Part shown: positions 47,331 through 61,995 of the stretch, one piece after another
Layout: every line of letters begins with the position of its first letter
Numbering within the stretch: position 1 is the stretch's first letter
From: Fratercula arctica
Lineage: Eukaryota; Chordata; Aves; Charadriiformes; Alcidae
Reading direction: 5' to 3'
DNA length: 64,000 nt
NCBI GenBank assembly: GCA_947846985.1
Contig: CANTUZ010000001.1
Coordinates: 38,526,727 to 38,590,726 of the forward strand
Notes under the pieces: generated by a model
The model's input: the letters and a program-made list of their open reading frames with translations, nothing else
Told to the model about the DNA's origin: nothing
Databases searched by the model: none
Position numbers and translations under genes: made by a program

Positions 47331-50119
47331 GCTAACGTGAATTGAATTACTCTAAAAATTTGTGAGGAATATTGCTTTTTGAGTATAGCAAAGACTGATG
47401 AATCTAAAGTACAAATAGAAATACATAAGTGCTATTTACCATGTGTCTCAGGAAAAAAACCTATATAAACCCTTTGTGCCTCCCTGCAAACTCATCTAAT
47501 TGCAGAAGATATCCTCTTTCTTCTGAATTTCTTTCTTCTGAAAATATACAGGGACAGCAGTCATCATCAGTGAGCTGTCGGCAGGGCTGATTGATTGAAA
47601 ATCTTCCATCAAAGCTATAACAAAACCCAATATCTGACAGAAAGTTTTCTTTGTTCTTCTACCATTTTTTGTTCTTCGAGTGCTCCATCTTAGCACTTTT
47701 GCTTTTAATTTCAAATATATCTTTTTCTACAGAAAAGCCTATTAAGATAAGCCCTTATCAGAAATTTAAATGTTTCTTTTCATTCATAATCAATAACAAA
47801 TCCCTGAACAATAATAATTGTTGTTATTTATTTTTGATCATAAAAGAAGACAAGATGCAAAAAATTATTCTTCCCAAACTAAATATGCTTACACACATGT
47901 GTCTGTATTTATTGGTGTTTGAAGAGTGAATTTTTTAAGGCACAGTAAAAATTTAGATAGATATCTGTTGTTTAAAAAACAAATAAATGAAATATAGTCT
48001 CATTCTGGATATAAATTAGCTATATGCTTGTGACCCATAGAAATTCTTTACTCTGAGAATAATGAATACTATGAAAAGTTTCTAGGCATAAAATGCCTTA
48101 AGTTCTCCCACATCTTGTACAATAAGCACACTGTGAAAGAGGTAAAGAAACCTACATGCATTTTTTATTCCTCTTTTTTTTCTCCCTCTTTCTCTCAATA
48201 AATTGTAGGAGGACATTGAACTAGTGGGATCCCTGTGATGAAACTGTTATCCCTTTTCCTCCTCACAGAAATGGGTATGTCAAAAGTCTGCAAAAGCTGC
48301 AAATGTTATACCAGGATAGAAAATGATATCCTGGATCTTCTTAAACAAAACAAACCACCAGGGAAAGAGAGGGGAGAATGCCAAACTACGTCTCCCAACT
48401 GCTGGCCACTGTGTTCTAGGGCAGATCCTGTTTAGTTCCAAATCTAGCAAACGGCTTCCTTTGGTTTTTGATCAGTGGCTTCCTGGGTTGCAGCAAACTG
48501 CACACAATCTTGCTAACTTTGCAAGACAGTCTCCTTCTCTCTACACATTTAGGTTTTAGATCAGGTCTGATTTCCAAATCTCATGCTGCTTCTTCATCAC
48601 TGCTTCTTCTGTATACTTCTTTTCATGCTATTCCCTCCCTGAATCAGCAGGCTTCTCTTGGGAAGGTGTCATTGCTCTTTCTCCAGAGCAAGAAACCTGC
48701 TCTTATTTCCACCAGAGTTGTGTCTTCTCTGGTGAACAGAGAATGAGTCATTTTGCTGAAAAGAAACATCATCCCTTAGGTTTCTTACATGTCCCTTTGA
48801 TCTGACATACTTTGATAAAACTTACTACCTTTTTTTCCATCTTCTCTGGCCTTGTACTTTGTTGCTCAGTATATATCAGCATGAGCCACCACTGCCTCAG
48901 GAAAAGAACCCCAATCAATCCTACTCTTTCTCTACTTCTGTGTATATTATTGTCTTCTCATTTGAGATGGTGCACATATCCATACAGTTAGCCAGTGAAC
49001 TGCCAGAAGGAAATAAAGTGGTTAAAAACTTTCCTATTGAGGGAGGAGGATGATAGGAAAAAAAAAAAAAAAAAAAAGGAAAGAGAGAGAGAAAATTTCA
49101 ATTTAGATCAGTTGTATGAGGTGGGCATAACACAACACTTTTCAATTGCAGTCTTGATTTATGTTACTTTAAATTGAGCATTATATGTGACATGGATAAT
49201 TTAGGAGTTTGCAGGAAAATAAGGAAAAATAATTTCCTTATTTTAAAACCTGGAAATAGGCTTACATGAGACCTTGAAGTGTGTATAACAATACTGACAT
49301 TCACTTGTGAGTGTTTCTAGTTTGAACATTGGTTAAATTAGCATCAATGACCAGTGGAAAACCCTTTTAACGTTTAAACCTGGTGAATTTCTCTGCAAAA
49401 AAGTCTCCATCATTGTTCATTTTTTGTTGTAAATCCAGGCTTGGAATCAATGCTCAAACCAGCATTCTCTGGTGTAGAATGTGGGAACTGATACTCTAAA
49501 CTAGTGCAAAAACGTTTGGTTGTTGATTAGAAATGAGTCTATAGAAAATGCCAATGATGTCCTTATCTTATTCCTCAAATAGATATTGGAACTTCATTCT
49601 ACATTGAAAGGAGATAATTAATTCTTTTGGAGAGTTCACAACCATGAAGATGATTTAGATTCTTTCTGGGGAATGTTTGGGTTGTTTTTTTCCATTACCT
49701 GGTTTCTCCCTGAGAACTGCTCTTTTCCTTTCTCTACATTTATTGTAGTTGAAAGGTACTACTTAGAACATTCTTGCTTGAGGACTAGTGACCTCATGCA
49801 CTTGTGCGTTTTGAAGGTTTATCTTTAATGTCTGAAACAGTTGTCCCTTATTCTTCTTCATCACAGTATCTGCTGCCATAGGCCTACATATGGTACCCAG
49901 GAGAAAGAAAAAAGCTTAATCTATAGAACGTTCTGTTGACAGTACTAACTGTAGCTAAACACCACTTGATTCCACCTACACACAGTTAAAAATACTTTAG
50001 GTTAGAAAGTCAAATGTTAAAAACGCTGTTAGAAATCTTAGAGTGATTTATATAAGAAAACAGCCCTGGAGAAAATCAGGTGCAAGTTCATGGTCAAAGG
50101 GAGCCAGTTCAAAACAGGC
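47331..50119. other. Gene-free segment
   Basis: AT-rich with an A run at 49058-49077. No gene or clear transposon. Confidence 0.6.
49058..49077. repeat. Poly(A) run, 20 bp
   Basis: A run of 20 A followed by purine-rich GGAAAGAGAGAGAG sequence. No retroposed body is recognisable. Confidence 0.9.
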
Positions 50120-50450
50120 TACTGAGGGTCCTGTTAGGTCAAGATCTGAAAATCTTCAGGGGTGGAGATTCCACAGTTCCCTTAGGCAACCTGCTCTGAT
50201 ATTTGACACCCCTCACTGTTAACAATATGATTCTTAATACATATTTTGAATTGTTGCTACTCATCTCTGTTGCGTCTTGGTCTTTCACTGTGCACTTCCA
50301 ATAGCATCTTGTTTTGGGCTTTTATACCATCATGATAGGTAATTGAAGATGTAATTGAAGACATCTCAGTATGTGCTTGGTCTTCTTTGCCAATTTACTT
50401 TCAACTTGTGCTCTTGTAGGTCCTTTTCTGCAAAGCTATATTCTAGTTTG
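50120..50450 (-). mobile_element. Ancient CR1-like LINE fragment
   Basis: The stretch with AATCTTCAGGGGTGGAGATT, then TAGGCAACCTGCTCTGATAT, matches from memory the antisense 3' region of CR1 elements just inside the protein end. Sequence to about 50450 still follows the expected order, including TTTACTTTCAACTTGTGCTC, though poorly. Minus orientation. Confidence 0.65.
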
Positions 50451-53400
50451 TTGAGACTACATTAGTATTACTAGCAATGTTAGCAATGTAGATATTGCTG
50501 GTCAAGGATTCAGTCACTGGTGAGACAGACCTGATTTACATGGTCATTTGTTTTGCACTTAAAGGAAATCTAAAAATGTCCAAATGATAAATGTGTTTTG
50601 ATTATGATTTAGTGTTCTCTTTTAAGCAGTTCTTCAGGTTCTCTACTTCATTTATGTGTTGCAGGGGGAACAACACAGAATTTATGTACTGCCTAGTGAC
50701 AGAAAATATCAGGAAAATAACGTCATCTTATTCTTACTTCATTTCATTGCTGTCTTGCTGAACCGAACTCTTTCTTGCTCTTGACCACACAGTCTTTATG
50801 TAATGCTTGATAATCACTTCAAAGAAATTGCTCATAAGTGATTGTTAGCAATGTGCTCCTCATTTTTTGATTTGATAATCTAAGTTCTAGTTTGCAGAAG
50901 TGTTGAACATTAGAAGCAACACAGACACCCTTAAATTGGTGCTTATCTTTGCAACTGTTAAGTACTGTTTTCCAGCTCGTCTCTCCTCCTCTCTGTTGCT
51001 CTCTATACATACCCATATATCCATGACATGCAATTAAATTTAATCCAAGTGTCTAAAAACTGACTGACCAATATTCATATAATTAAAACATTTAAATGAG
51101 TCACCATCATGAAGATGAAATATGACTTCCTTGTCGTTCAGTAAGAATAGCACATTTATCACCTACGCAGTAAAATTTAGAGTGACTTTAATAATTTTCC
51201 TTATTTACAAATGCTTGCTTTTATTATGGGATTCAGCAGGTAAAAAACCTGATGATAATTAGTAACTCTCATCGGTTTTATAATGAATATTTTCAAATTT
51301 TTGAAAAAAAAAGTTTAAAATTTGTCTGTTAAAACCTTACAAGTCAATAGGATGAGGAAAACTGGCTATCAATATAAGGCTGATGATTCAATAGCACAGG
51401 AACAGTGAATCATTTTCCATGCATTTTAAAGGGTATTAAAATAGAATTGCAGTGTCAAAAAAACAAATGCCTCTGAGTTCAAAAAGATTTGGAAAAGGGG
51501 AGGGAAGATTGCTTTGAAGGAAAAAAAAAGATAAAAAAAGATACACAGAGGCATAAATAACCACAAATGAGATACTTAGATATTGTTTTGTTGCTGTTTA
51601 CTTCAATGAATTTAGAGTGCATAATGAGTCTATTTATGTTATGGTGACCAGGCTCCTTGTTTGGTAGAGAAGTCTGTCTGATGAAGGAGCTTTTCGGGTG
51701 GTAGGCCTTATTTAGATAAACTTTTTTAAAATACCAGGCTTAAAAATATTTCCATTTCTTGTTAGCAGCCAACACAAAATATGAATATTTCCCAGAAGGT
51801 AATTACACCCTTAAAACCCTCACAAATCCAAACCACAAAAAACAATCCAACAAACAAACCCACTTCTGACACAAGGAGCAAAGCAGTACTTATAGCTATT
51901 GTTTTTCAGAAAACTCTCAGTTGTCTGCATTTTACAAAAGAAAGATTTTTGTCTGGTAGTATCTTCATGAGAAACACAGCATCAGCCAAATAGCATGGAG
52001 CAGCTTCCATACAATGCCAAGGGAAGAATAAAATCTTTATAGTTTTGAAAGCTGTAAGAGCCTTACTTTAACATGTAGGCTGTGCTTTTTGAAAAGCCAG
52101 AGAGCACTATGAAAGTGCGCACTTTATTCTTGAAATAGCTGTGCCAGCCAGAGAATTTTTCAAATGATGGGGGAACAGTCCTAATACAGAGGAGTGTATT
52201 TAGTGGGCCCTCTCATCATTCCCAGAGAGTGGGTAACAATAAATGACACGCTCAGATGCGTCATGGAAAGTTTTATCTTAGTGATGATGCAGATGTGGTG
52301 TATTTGTTAACTTTCTGGGGTGGTGTAGAGACATCCTCATGAATGAGCAGCATACTGTATGTTTGATCATGCATGTGCAACACGAAACAGAGCAGAAGGG
52401 ACAAGCTCCATAAGCAAACCTGACCTTGCAACAGTGTTTATACTGTGTGTTTGTTTGAGAGAGTAAAACATACCCTGGCTGAGATCTGGCTGGGTCCAAG
52501 TATTTTGTTGAATTAGAATTCCCAGTGTAACCTGTGGCAGTTTTGTAGGAAGGGATTACAGGATGTAAAGGTAATGTCACAAAGATTAAAAGTCTTTGGT
52601 CTGAGCCCCATGCCCTTCCTCTTGAATTCCAGAGGTCTTTAGAATAAGGTTATGGATACTTTATGGACTCAAAAATGATGGATAATGAAAACAATCCCTA
52701 ATTCTGTCTTCATTTTTAAGAAATAGCAGAGAACTGAGGATTTGGCCCCTTTTCCCCATAAAAGCTGTTTGTTTTGGGTTTTGTTTGTTTGACCTTTTTT
52801 TTTTTTTTAAATCCAAACGTCAGAGAAAGTCAGGGCAGTCAGGATTTAATACCTCTTTTACAACTTAAGGAAAAGAAAAGGAAAAACAGAAACATGAAAG
52901 CAAAGAGGCTCATTGAGAGGGTAGCTTTTTCTTTTCCCACTGACACTGGGTCATTTTCTTAGTCTCTACTCAGAGTAATGGAAACTATGACATATTACAC
53001 TCAGCAGCTACTCAAAGTCAGAAATAGCTCCTATTGAGCATAGCTTCTTACATCTGGCAAAGAATAAAAACCACAACTATCTTGCATTTTCCAATTGATC
53101 TCTAAAATTTTCAAGTAATTTTTGCCTTATTGTAGAAAGAAGAGCCTAGCCTTCCTTTTTAATCATTTATTCCCAATTTGAAATATTCTTTTCTTTTCTT
53201 TTTTTTTTTTTTTTTTTGCCTTTTATATTTATTAATCTAAAATTAAACAAATTCTCTAGCAGTGCAGCTGTGGGAACATCTATTCCTTTAAGCCCAAATA
53301 CTGAACTCAGATGTTCATATGAAACTCGTTGAATGAGTACAGTCTTCTCTGACATTCACAGCCACAGGCAGTTGGCCCTCGCTGTCAATTCCTTCACCAC

Positions 53401-56400
53401 CACAGATCACAAAAAAAACATTTTGCATCCACCTGTGTTCTGCATGTCATTCTATGAACTGGCATAATAGAATGACGCCAAGAATAAACTTGGTTTGTTT
53501 TTTTAATTCAAAAAAGGTGTCTTCTGCTATGTTATGTAAGCAAGCATAGAAATGGATTTTCTGTTCTGAGGTGAAATACATATTGCTCTCCACAACATAG
53601 TGTTTTTCTTTTGCTCTCTCGTCTTTTGCTTTGTATAAATTCATAGTAGAACCTTTTCAAATAGAGATTGTTTATTTCCTTGAGTCCTTTGCCTCCCTAA
53701 TATGGAAGGTAAGCATTCTGGAGCAGGATGCTTCCTGCTCTCTAAGTACAGAAAGAATCCAGTCAATTGGGTCCTGATACTCCCTGAATCTTGTGCACCT
53801 CATACATTTTGTGCTTCCCATCCCTGCAGAACATAAGCATAGTTTTTCTTTGAAAACTGTCACGTATTTCAAAGGCATTCAAACAATTCTTGTGTGAGCT
53901 AGATCAACTTTGAAGTCTAGGCAAACAGTAAAGGCTAATTTTCTCAATTTCTTGCACAGAGTATATTCTATAACCTGCATTAAGTTGTTCAGAATTGCAG
54001 TGGACATCTCCACATTATATTGCCATGTGAAACTGTTATGGCATACCTTTAGCAATGTAAAGGAATACACCTTGAGTTAAAATAGATAAGATATAAAATT
54101 TAGTTCATAACATAGTGTTTTTTCCCTTCATTAAGCCACCTGGAGCTAATTTCCTATGTGACAAATGTATACACTGGCTTTCAGAGCCAAAATATCAGTG
54201 GAAAAAGAAAATCAAATAAATTTTAAAGACAAATCTGAGCATTTTATGTTTTTTTTTTCTCTCTCTCTTTTTCAATGATATAGTAATTTTGTTTCATTGG
54301 CGGCTCTTCCTTTCTGGTTACTCCACACTGCAAAGTTGTCTGGAAGGTACAATTTCCTTCTGCCTTTCTCTTTCTTCGGTCTTACACATTTTAAGTTGTT
54401 GAGTTTCTATCTGACCTTTTATCTATACTATGTGAATATTATTGGCTGAGGCCAATGTCATTTAAAATTGCATATGTCTCATATTAAACTTGAAACCTTT
54501 GCCTTCTTGGGATGCAATATGTAGGTTTCCTTTTTTTTTTTTTCCCTTTAAGCATAAATAATTTTATAGTTCACCTTACTATATTCCACGTCAGTCTCAC
54601 CTAGACTTCTTCAAGTTCAACATCTTTATAATAATGTAACGATCAGAAGTTTTAAAAATCTAAGTGAGACTTACTCTATGATAGAATGTCATTACATTCC
54701 TTTGGAATTATATTCTATTATTATAGCCAAATATGCAAAAATTCTGTCGACTTTCTCAGTGCTACTCTGAACTTGTCTGGACAGCTTTAAAGATAGAACC
54801 ATTATTATGCTAAAATCATATGCAATTTTTAATGTTTTGACTTTTCAATTAATTTTATTCTAGGGGAATGTTTATTATTTTATTTTCTGATAGAGTTCTT
54901 TTTAATCCATTAAAACATTTTATACATTTATGGTTGTAAAATTAACCTTCACAATTATTTTTATTATAAATTACTTTCATCTGTAGTTTCTACTCTCAAG
55001 TTTCCATTGATTCAACATTTGGGGTAGAAGTTATTAAACTTGAAAATAATTTTAAACAAATTTTGAAGCCTTTCAGTTGTTCTATATCTGAGAAGAAGGA
55101 AGTCCAATATGATAATGAAAAATAAGAGATCTCATGAATAACCAAGAATGGCTTGATTTTGAAATTTCAGACTTCAGAGACAAGAATAATTGTTCCTGTT
55201 CCCTGTTAAGCAGTTCCCTGTTAGGCAGCAATACTTCAGTTTGAAAGAAAAATCTAGGTCAAGGGGGTTTTGATTTGATTTAATTTGTTTTTAAAATATA
55301 ATTTCTCCATTATTTATTATATTTAATTAAAGTAAGATTTTCTGAAATTCCAAGTTAAAGTGTTAGGTATATTCATATGGAAACCGGAAATTAAATTTGT
55401 TAGGAAAAATGTGGGGTTTAGTTATTAACTGATGAAAAATTTGCTTTGACCTTTTATATTATGTAGAGGGGTGAGATCTCAGTGCTGATCTAGTCTGATA
55501 GCCAGCATCAGAACTAGTTACCTAAACAGCACATTAGGTCAACTTTATGTGTTTTTCAAAAACTCAATGTAACCTGCTAAAGATTTTTGACAAATTTATG
55601 GGATTTACAAAAAATTGCCTCAATTGGTCAAGAAATTTATGAGTCTCAGTGTTATTGATAGGAATCAAAGAAGAGTCAGTGCTATTGAAAATAAGCTTAT
55701 CTTTTGATGCTTCATATGGTTCAAACTAGCTTTAAAATGCTTCACATTCCTACTTATACTAAATAAATAAACAAGGGTCGGTCATCATATTGTTTTAAAA
55801 TTTGTAATATTTCACATTTAAACTATCAGGGATTTATTCTATTTTCTTTCTGCTGAATGACACTTTGGAATATATTTGGTTTTCATTTTCAAATGTGTCT
55901 GCAAATATGTGTCCAGAAACATCTTAGCATTTTTACTTAAAATGAAAAGAGATATTTTCAGATAAGTTCTTATGCTTAGGAGATGACTAACAACTTCTGT
56001 CTGAAATGACGACTAACTTGATAGTTACGAAGAATTTCTTAATAAAAACAGAACAGCTAGTGATACAGCTATCAATAGCTCAGCTTAGGGTGTTCTGTCC
56101 AAAATATACATTTTTAGCATTAAAGTTGGACTACTGGCTCCAACATTGTAGAACTGCACAATAAGTTACTGACAGAGGCAGAACAAGCTGTACTACTTGG
56201 TGTATCTATTAAGTCTAATGTTTATAAGGTTACTCTAAACTGTAACTTTCCAAGCTGTGGAATCTGGCAGTATTGCCACAGGTTTTTTTCACCCCTTGTT
56301 TTCTTCCCAAAATAAAAGCCTACAGTTATGGATCTCTGTGTCAACGTAGGGATTCTCTTATTTCTGGAAAGTGTTAGGAATCTGGTTGCACTTACAAATC

Positions 56401-57974
56401 TCTATTATTTTTGTTTGGTTTTTATTTTTGGCCATATATAATTTCCACCACTCTTCCCTAGGGTGCAGGTAGTTCTCCTGAGATACATAGAAGGTTCAAT
56501 ATATCTTGCTTGCTCTCTGAGCTGCATCTATGTTTTGTAAACTGGTGTTGAAAATTACTCATGCTTCTAAGAGAGCAACACCATAAAAGACTAAAGTACA
56601 AGATTCACAGATGCTTTACTCTAGAAATAACTATTTATGATGTCAGGTGATACTCAGCATGAAGAAGAGGATTGAAACTGACAGTAGGAGATTTTAAGCA
56701 CTGAAAATGAAATAGATTTACAATACCTAGCTCTGGATGCACATCACAAACATTTAGTGTCCTAATCTGGGACAGTTCAGTTCATCCTATCTCTACCATA
56801 CTATCAATACATGGGAGCGAATGAGCTAGTACGTAGCAATGTTGAAATACTCCTTGATATTCCATCATATTCTGATACTGTATAGCTGGAATTATCAAAT
56901 GACTGGTCTATTTCAGGTGTAGATAAGAATAAAACCAGACAGAATGGTAAACTATAATTTCAAACATTTATTTTCCAAAGACATTTACTCTTTAATTTAT
57001 TACACAAAATGAACAAATCTCTGAAACAGCGTTATTATCACACAGTTTCTGTTCAACTCTCCTAACACACATGATAAGCTGCATTTTATGTTTGTGTTCT
57101 TGTTCTCAAACTGGATTGGTAGCTTGTTTCCTTTACTAATCCAGAAGCTATTAAGCACAATGGATAGCTAGACATTATCTGAGTGCATAGTTTCCTTTGC
57201 AGATTGGTTTTAAGGAGTAAGATTTCATTGTTGTTGGTAAAGGCATTAAAGGCATCCTGAGGGCTAAAGCAAACAAAACAGGATCAGCATAGTGTCTTAT
57301 TCTATTTACATAACGGTTAGCACTTTTCATTTTTCAATTTTACCTGATAATGTAAAAAAAATCTTTTTTTTTTTTTTCTTTTTGCCTCCAAGGCAACATG
57401 AAATGATAAAGAGATAAAATGTTCCCAGGAAATGGGCCTGTTAAATTCCTTGCTTGATAGCAGTAGAAAGAACACACTCACTGAAGCACATATTGATGTT
57501 TCATTGACTTGAAACAAAGAATTAGAACCCACAGGAAACTGTTAAGTATGATCTATACCAGAGATCTGTTATTCTAAATGAAGTAAAATGTATGCCACTT
57601 CCGCTACAGAAAAAAAACACTTTGAAAAATCCAGGTAGAAGATTCATCCTGCTTTCTTCTTTCATTGATATGTAGAATGTGACATCTGTTAGATTATTTA
57701 CTGTAATAAAACTCTAGATAGGTAACTTTTAGATTATTTATCTCTACATTAATTTTAAGGGAAAAAAAAAAAATAAAAGCTTCTTCCTCTCTTTGGTGTA
57801 CATGATCTTTTGTTTGCCAAATGTTGTATTTCCTATCCCTTCTCTTTTTATATCTTCGATTTTATGTTTACATTGAGAATTGTCATAAAAAATGAAAGAA
57901 TTGCAAATCTTTCTACAGAACACTTGTTTAATGGTTTCTGCATTCAAACTGGACCATTATGAGAAACTAATCTG
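50451..57974. other. Gene-free AT-rich segment
   Basis: About 7.5 kb without a supported gene, RNA or named transposon. It includes T runs at 53199-53217 and 54531-54543, and a 15-bp tandem pair (TTCCCTGTTARGCAG) at about 55199-55228. It may contain unique conserved elements that I cannot recognise by eye. Confidence 0.55.
53199..53217. repeat. Poly(T) run, 19 bp
   Basis: Uninterrupted run of 19 T following TTCTTTTC units, a simple pyrimidine tract. Confidence 0.9.
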
Positions 57975-58121
57975 AGAGGTTGTAGAGTGTCCTTCTCTGG
58001 AGATATTAAAAACCTACCTGGATGCATTCCTGTCCAGCCTGCTCTAGGTGAATCTGCTTTGGCCAGGGGGGGTTGGACTAGAACTGAACTTCCAACCCCT
58101 CCCATTCTGTGATTAGGTGAC
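57975..58121 (+). mobile_element. CR1 LINE 3' fragment
   Basis: About 150 bp of CR1 3' end on the plus strand. It has the blocks TCCTTCTCTGGAGATATTAA, CCTGTCCAGCCTGCTCTAGG and GGGGGGTTGGACTAGA, ending CCATTCTGTGATTAGGTGA. A small deletion removes part of the usual sequence between GGACTAGA and TTCCAACCCC (58073-58100). It is one of only two plus-strand CR1 copies here. Confidence 0.88.
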
Positions 58122-60606
58122 TCCACACAGATGCATGGAAATTCTGCAAGTAAACCTTCTGCTGTATATACCCCTTCTCCCAGATTCCAACTCCTGGACA
58201 CCCTGCGTGATTGCGGATAGATGGAAGAAGATTCCTGATTTCCTAATAAGCCTCAGGGGTGGGGAACTAGGAGTGAGATGTCTATACAGATTTTTGCTCT
58301 AAAGAGACACTTAGGACAGTTGCCACAGAGATCAGCTACAGTTTATTTAGGTCCTTCCCTAGGATGCTGGAGATTCCAGGATCTTCTCTAGACAAAGCCA
58401 AGTAGGGACCTGAACTTTGACTACCTTCCTTGAATATCATAATCATAAAGCTTGAAGAAAAAAATGCCAGCTGTCTCCCATGCTGCCCATCCCATACCAA
58501 ATGAAGAGAAAACACTTAAATAATTTTCAAGGTTTCTGCTGTGATCTTGGGCACACTGCAGTGCACGTACAGGTTATACTAACATTTTTCCTAGTTGAAT
58601 TGTGGTTAAAACTCAGTAGGCCTTTTCCATGGTCTGAGCAATGACGAGGGTATGTGATAATTACTCATATAGCCATGGAAGGGAGACTATCTCCAGTATT
58701 GATAATCTATAGCTGCAGACTATAGATGTGTATGAGTAGACTGTAATTTGCAGACTATAGCTGTGTTGTTCTGCAGGGTGACTGAACTTAATCAAGTTAT
58801 GAAAACTTGAGAGGAATTAGCAAAAGTATTTATAGAACAGAAGTTAACGCCTTCTTGAAGATGTAACTTGGCCAGCAGACAGTTCACTCTAGCATTCATT
58901 CATTGAAATAGAAGTCTTTTATTAACTTTAATGCAAAAATAATTGGGCTGCTGACAAGTAAGGAGAAAAATCTCCAGTCAACAGCAAAGCCTTAGAAAAA
59001 AAGGCAGACGGAATACCTATCCTCAAACCTCTTGGTAGCACATCTCCTTAGTATGTGACACAAATGAAATACAGCAATAAGATCTCATTATTCACAGGTT
59101 TTCCCTTGTTTTACAGAGAACAGGGCAGATGCTTTTAGTCAAAGCATTCAAGTTTTCATTTATTGTAACTCGGATATAACAGAGCGGCTGATGTAGGATC
59201 CCTTAGGTTTAGAAGGGGGCAGGCAGGTAAAAAACCCAAAACATCATACTTCATAGGCAAACATGAGAAAAAAATCTACTTTAACATTTGCAAATAATTT
59301 AGAGGTCTCTTTTAACACAAATATCAAATTAAATTATCAGAATGAAGGTTCTAGATGTATTAATACTCCATGTCCCAAGTTCACTTGGTATAAACAATCT
59401 CAGTGCTGTTTTATTTACATGTAGTGCTTTTATTTTGAGCCTTAGGAATGCATTGAAATCTATCAAATTGTATTTACTAACTTCAGGTTTCAACCCTTAT
59501 CTTTATTTCCCAGGTGAAAGAAATTAATTACTGGGAATAGACTTAGCAAAAGGTCTATGCCCTTTTAAGCCCTTTAAAGATCCAGGCAAAGTAATCAGGC
59601 AGACTGAACTTAAAACCAGCACATTTTAATGTACTTGTCAGCTGTACACAAGTTGTCCAAGAGATGGAAAAACAGATAGAAACAGAGAGGAAGAGGGAGA
59701 GAGAGAAAGGACTATCCCCAGGTATTTTCATTTTCTGATCAAATTATTTGTTTAACTTCTTGGTAGGTTGTTTAATAGCAAAATCTGTATTTTGTGTGCT
59801 GCATGATGCTAAAGCATTTTCCTTAATTATATTTGATAGTTTATCCATCTTCCTATGTGTTTTCTTTAGGGAATAAAAAGATAACTAAATTCTTAAAGCA
59901 ATAAAGGCAAACTGGCTAAACTGAATATTGTGTTGTGCTATAATAGCCTCAACGTTTCTAAATTGCTTCAATAAAATTCCGAAATTGCTGTAATTGAGAA
60001 AAGGGTTGAAGAAGTCTTGCAGGTCAAATGGCAAATTTATTAATGTGTAAAGCTAGCAAAAAGACCAATAAAAATGAGATTTGAAATGCATAAATACATT
60101 CAAAAGCAGCAAATATAGAACATGCACTGTCATTTTATACAGTCAGTGGGAATGTAGCACATACATGAACAAGCAATTAAACTAGTTTTGTTAATATTGA
60201 ATAGTTCATTATAAGCCACTGAAATTGTTGGGACTGTTTCTTATAATAAGAACAACAACAACAAGGATAGAAGTATTAGCACCCAAAACTTTTAGGAATC
60301 ATTACTTTTAAAAACACTGATTTGTGGTAACACAGACTTGTATATTCACATGTCACTACGCAATCTAGTGAACGTGAAATTTTACTGAATATAAGCTTTA
60401 CATTCACTGATCCCTGAAATGATTTCTTCATCTAAAGTTCAAATATAATTTTTTTTAAACATGTAGTTTTATTACCAAAAAAAAAAAAAACAAACAAACA
60501 ACCCGAAACCCCCAAACCCTATACACATCATTGACAGAATTTTCCCTAAGAAAACTGCATTGAAAACAATTGATTTCCCAAGGAGATTAATCTTGACAGC
60601 AGGTTG

Positions 60607-60625
60607 TTTTTTTTTTTTTTTTTTT
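60607..60625. repeat. Poly(T) run, 19 bp
   Basis: Uninterrupted run of 19 T, with no attached retrosequence that I can see. Confidence 0.9.
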
Positions 60626-61974
60626 GTATTATTACACTTTCAGTGCAGGAAATGAGGAAATGTTTAGCTTACATTGCTGTCCCTCATACACACAATTATT
60701 CTGTCTACATTAGCTGACCTTGTTCATACAATATACCCTGTTATATCTGATACTGCCCTGCACATCCCCGAGCACTCCCTATAAAAAGATGTGCATATGA
60801 AGGTGTAATTACTACTCTTTTCTACAGTCTTGTTTCATTTTATCTACTCTATTTATATACTTCCTTATTTCTGTACTATTTAGCTATTTATCTACTTCCC
60901 TATGAAGCCTCTACTGTTCAGTGAATACTGCTTCAGCACGCTTGCTCTATTTTGTTTCATTGTTTGGAGCTGAAATATTCTCCTGTGTATATTTAAATGC
61001 CACCATGTTTTAGTAAAAGAAACAAGAATATATAAATGTACAATACAATACTGTAAATAAATGCCGTACAAGCATATACAAATAAATGGAGTAATTAACC
61101 ATTAATCTTCCTATTTTGATTCTTTTATTGAAAACAAATTAGTAGAAATAAAGTTAAATTGTTTCAATTATTTCATTAAAAGATTATTTTCAAATATTGT
61201 TGTGTATTTCAAATGCACCAGTACCACAAGCCTGGGTGAGCTGGAACTTTCCATTTTATATCAGTGGCTCCTGAAAATTTGTTATGCTTTTCTTCATGAT
61301 GAAATATATTTGGTCATGAAGAGAAAAACAGCTCAGCATGTCATAATAAACAGATGAGGTCAGCTGGAATTTGAAAATCTATTTTTTATTTACAAAGTCT
61401 TCCTGAAACTTGTAGACAGTTTTCAAAAAGTGCATTGGATGTTGCCAAAATGTCACTTAATTAGTTGCTAACCTTCTAAAATGGAATCTTATTTTTAGAT
61501 TTTCTCCTACTTTAATGACTGACATGATTATATTTTGAGTTTTCTAAAAAGTCCTTTTAATTGTCATGCTGTATCTAAGCTTTGAATAAACGTTGATAAC
61601 TTTAATCCCTTTTATGTTATCTCTATGCTGCAAATTCAAAAATATTTTGTTGTATTCCAGACAATACTGTAATGACATCACACTAACATGTGTGTTAAAA
61701 CTCTTCAAATGATCAGTCTTTTATAAACAGCATAAAAGTAAACATCTCACTTTAATGTCTATAAACAATGATGAACACTGTTTCCTTCCTTTTGGAGGCC
61801 ATGAACACTATCCTGGCTATTAAATTGAATGCAGAATAACCATAGTTTGCAGGTTTTATCTCTCTAGAAAGAGAATACTGTCACTATCTCATGTCAATAA
61901 TTTTCACGTGATACAATAGCATTAGTTGTGAGTTACAATCCAGTAGCCTCAGACTGGATCCAGTTGACAAACGC

Positions 61975-61995
61975 TTTTTTTTTTTTTTTTTTTTT
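61975..61995. repeat. Poly(T) run, 21 bp
   Basis: Uninterrupted run of 21 T in otherwise unique-looking sequence. Confidence 0.9.
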
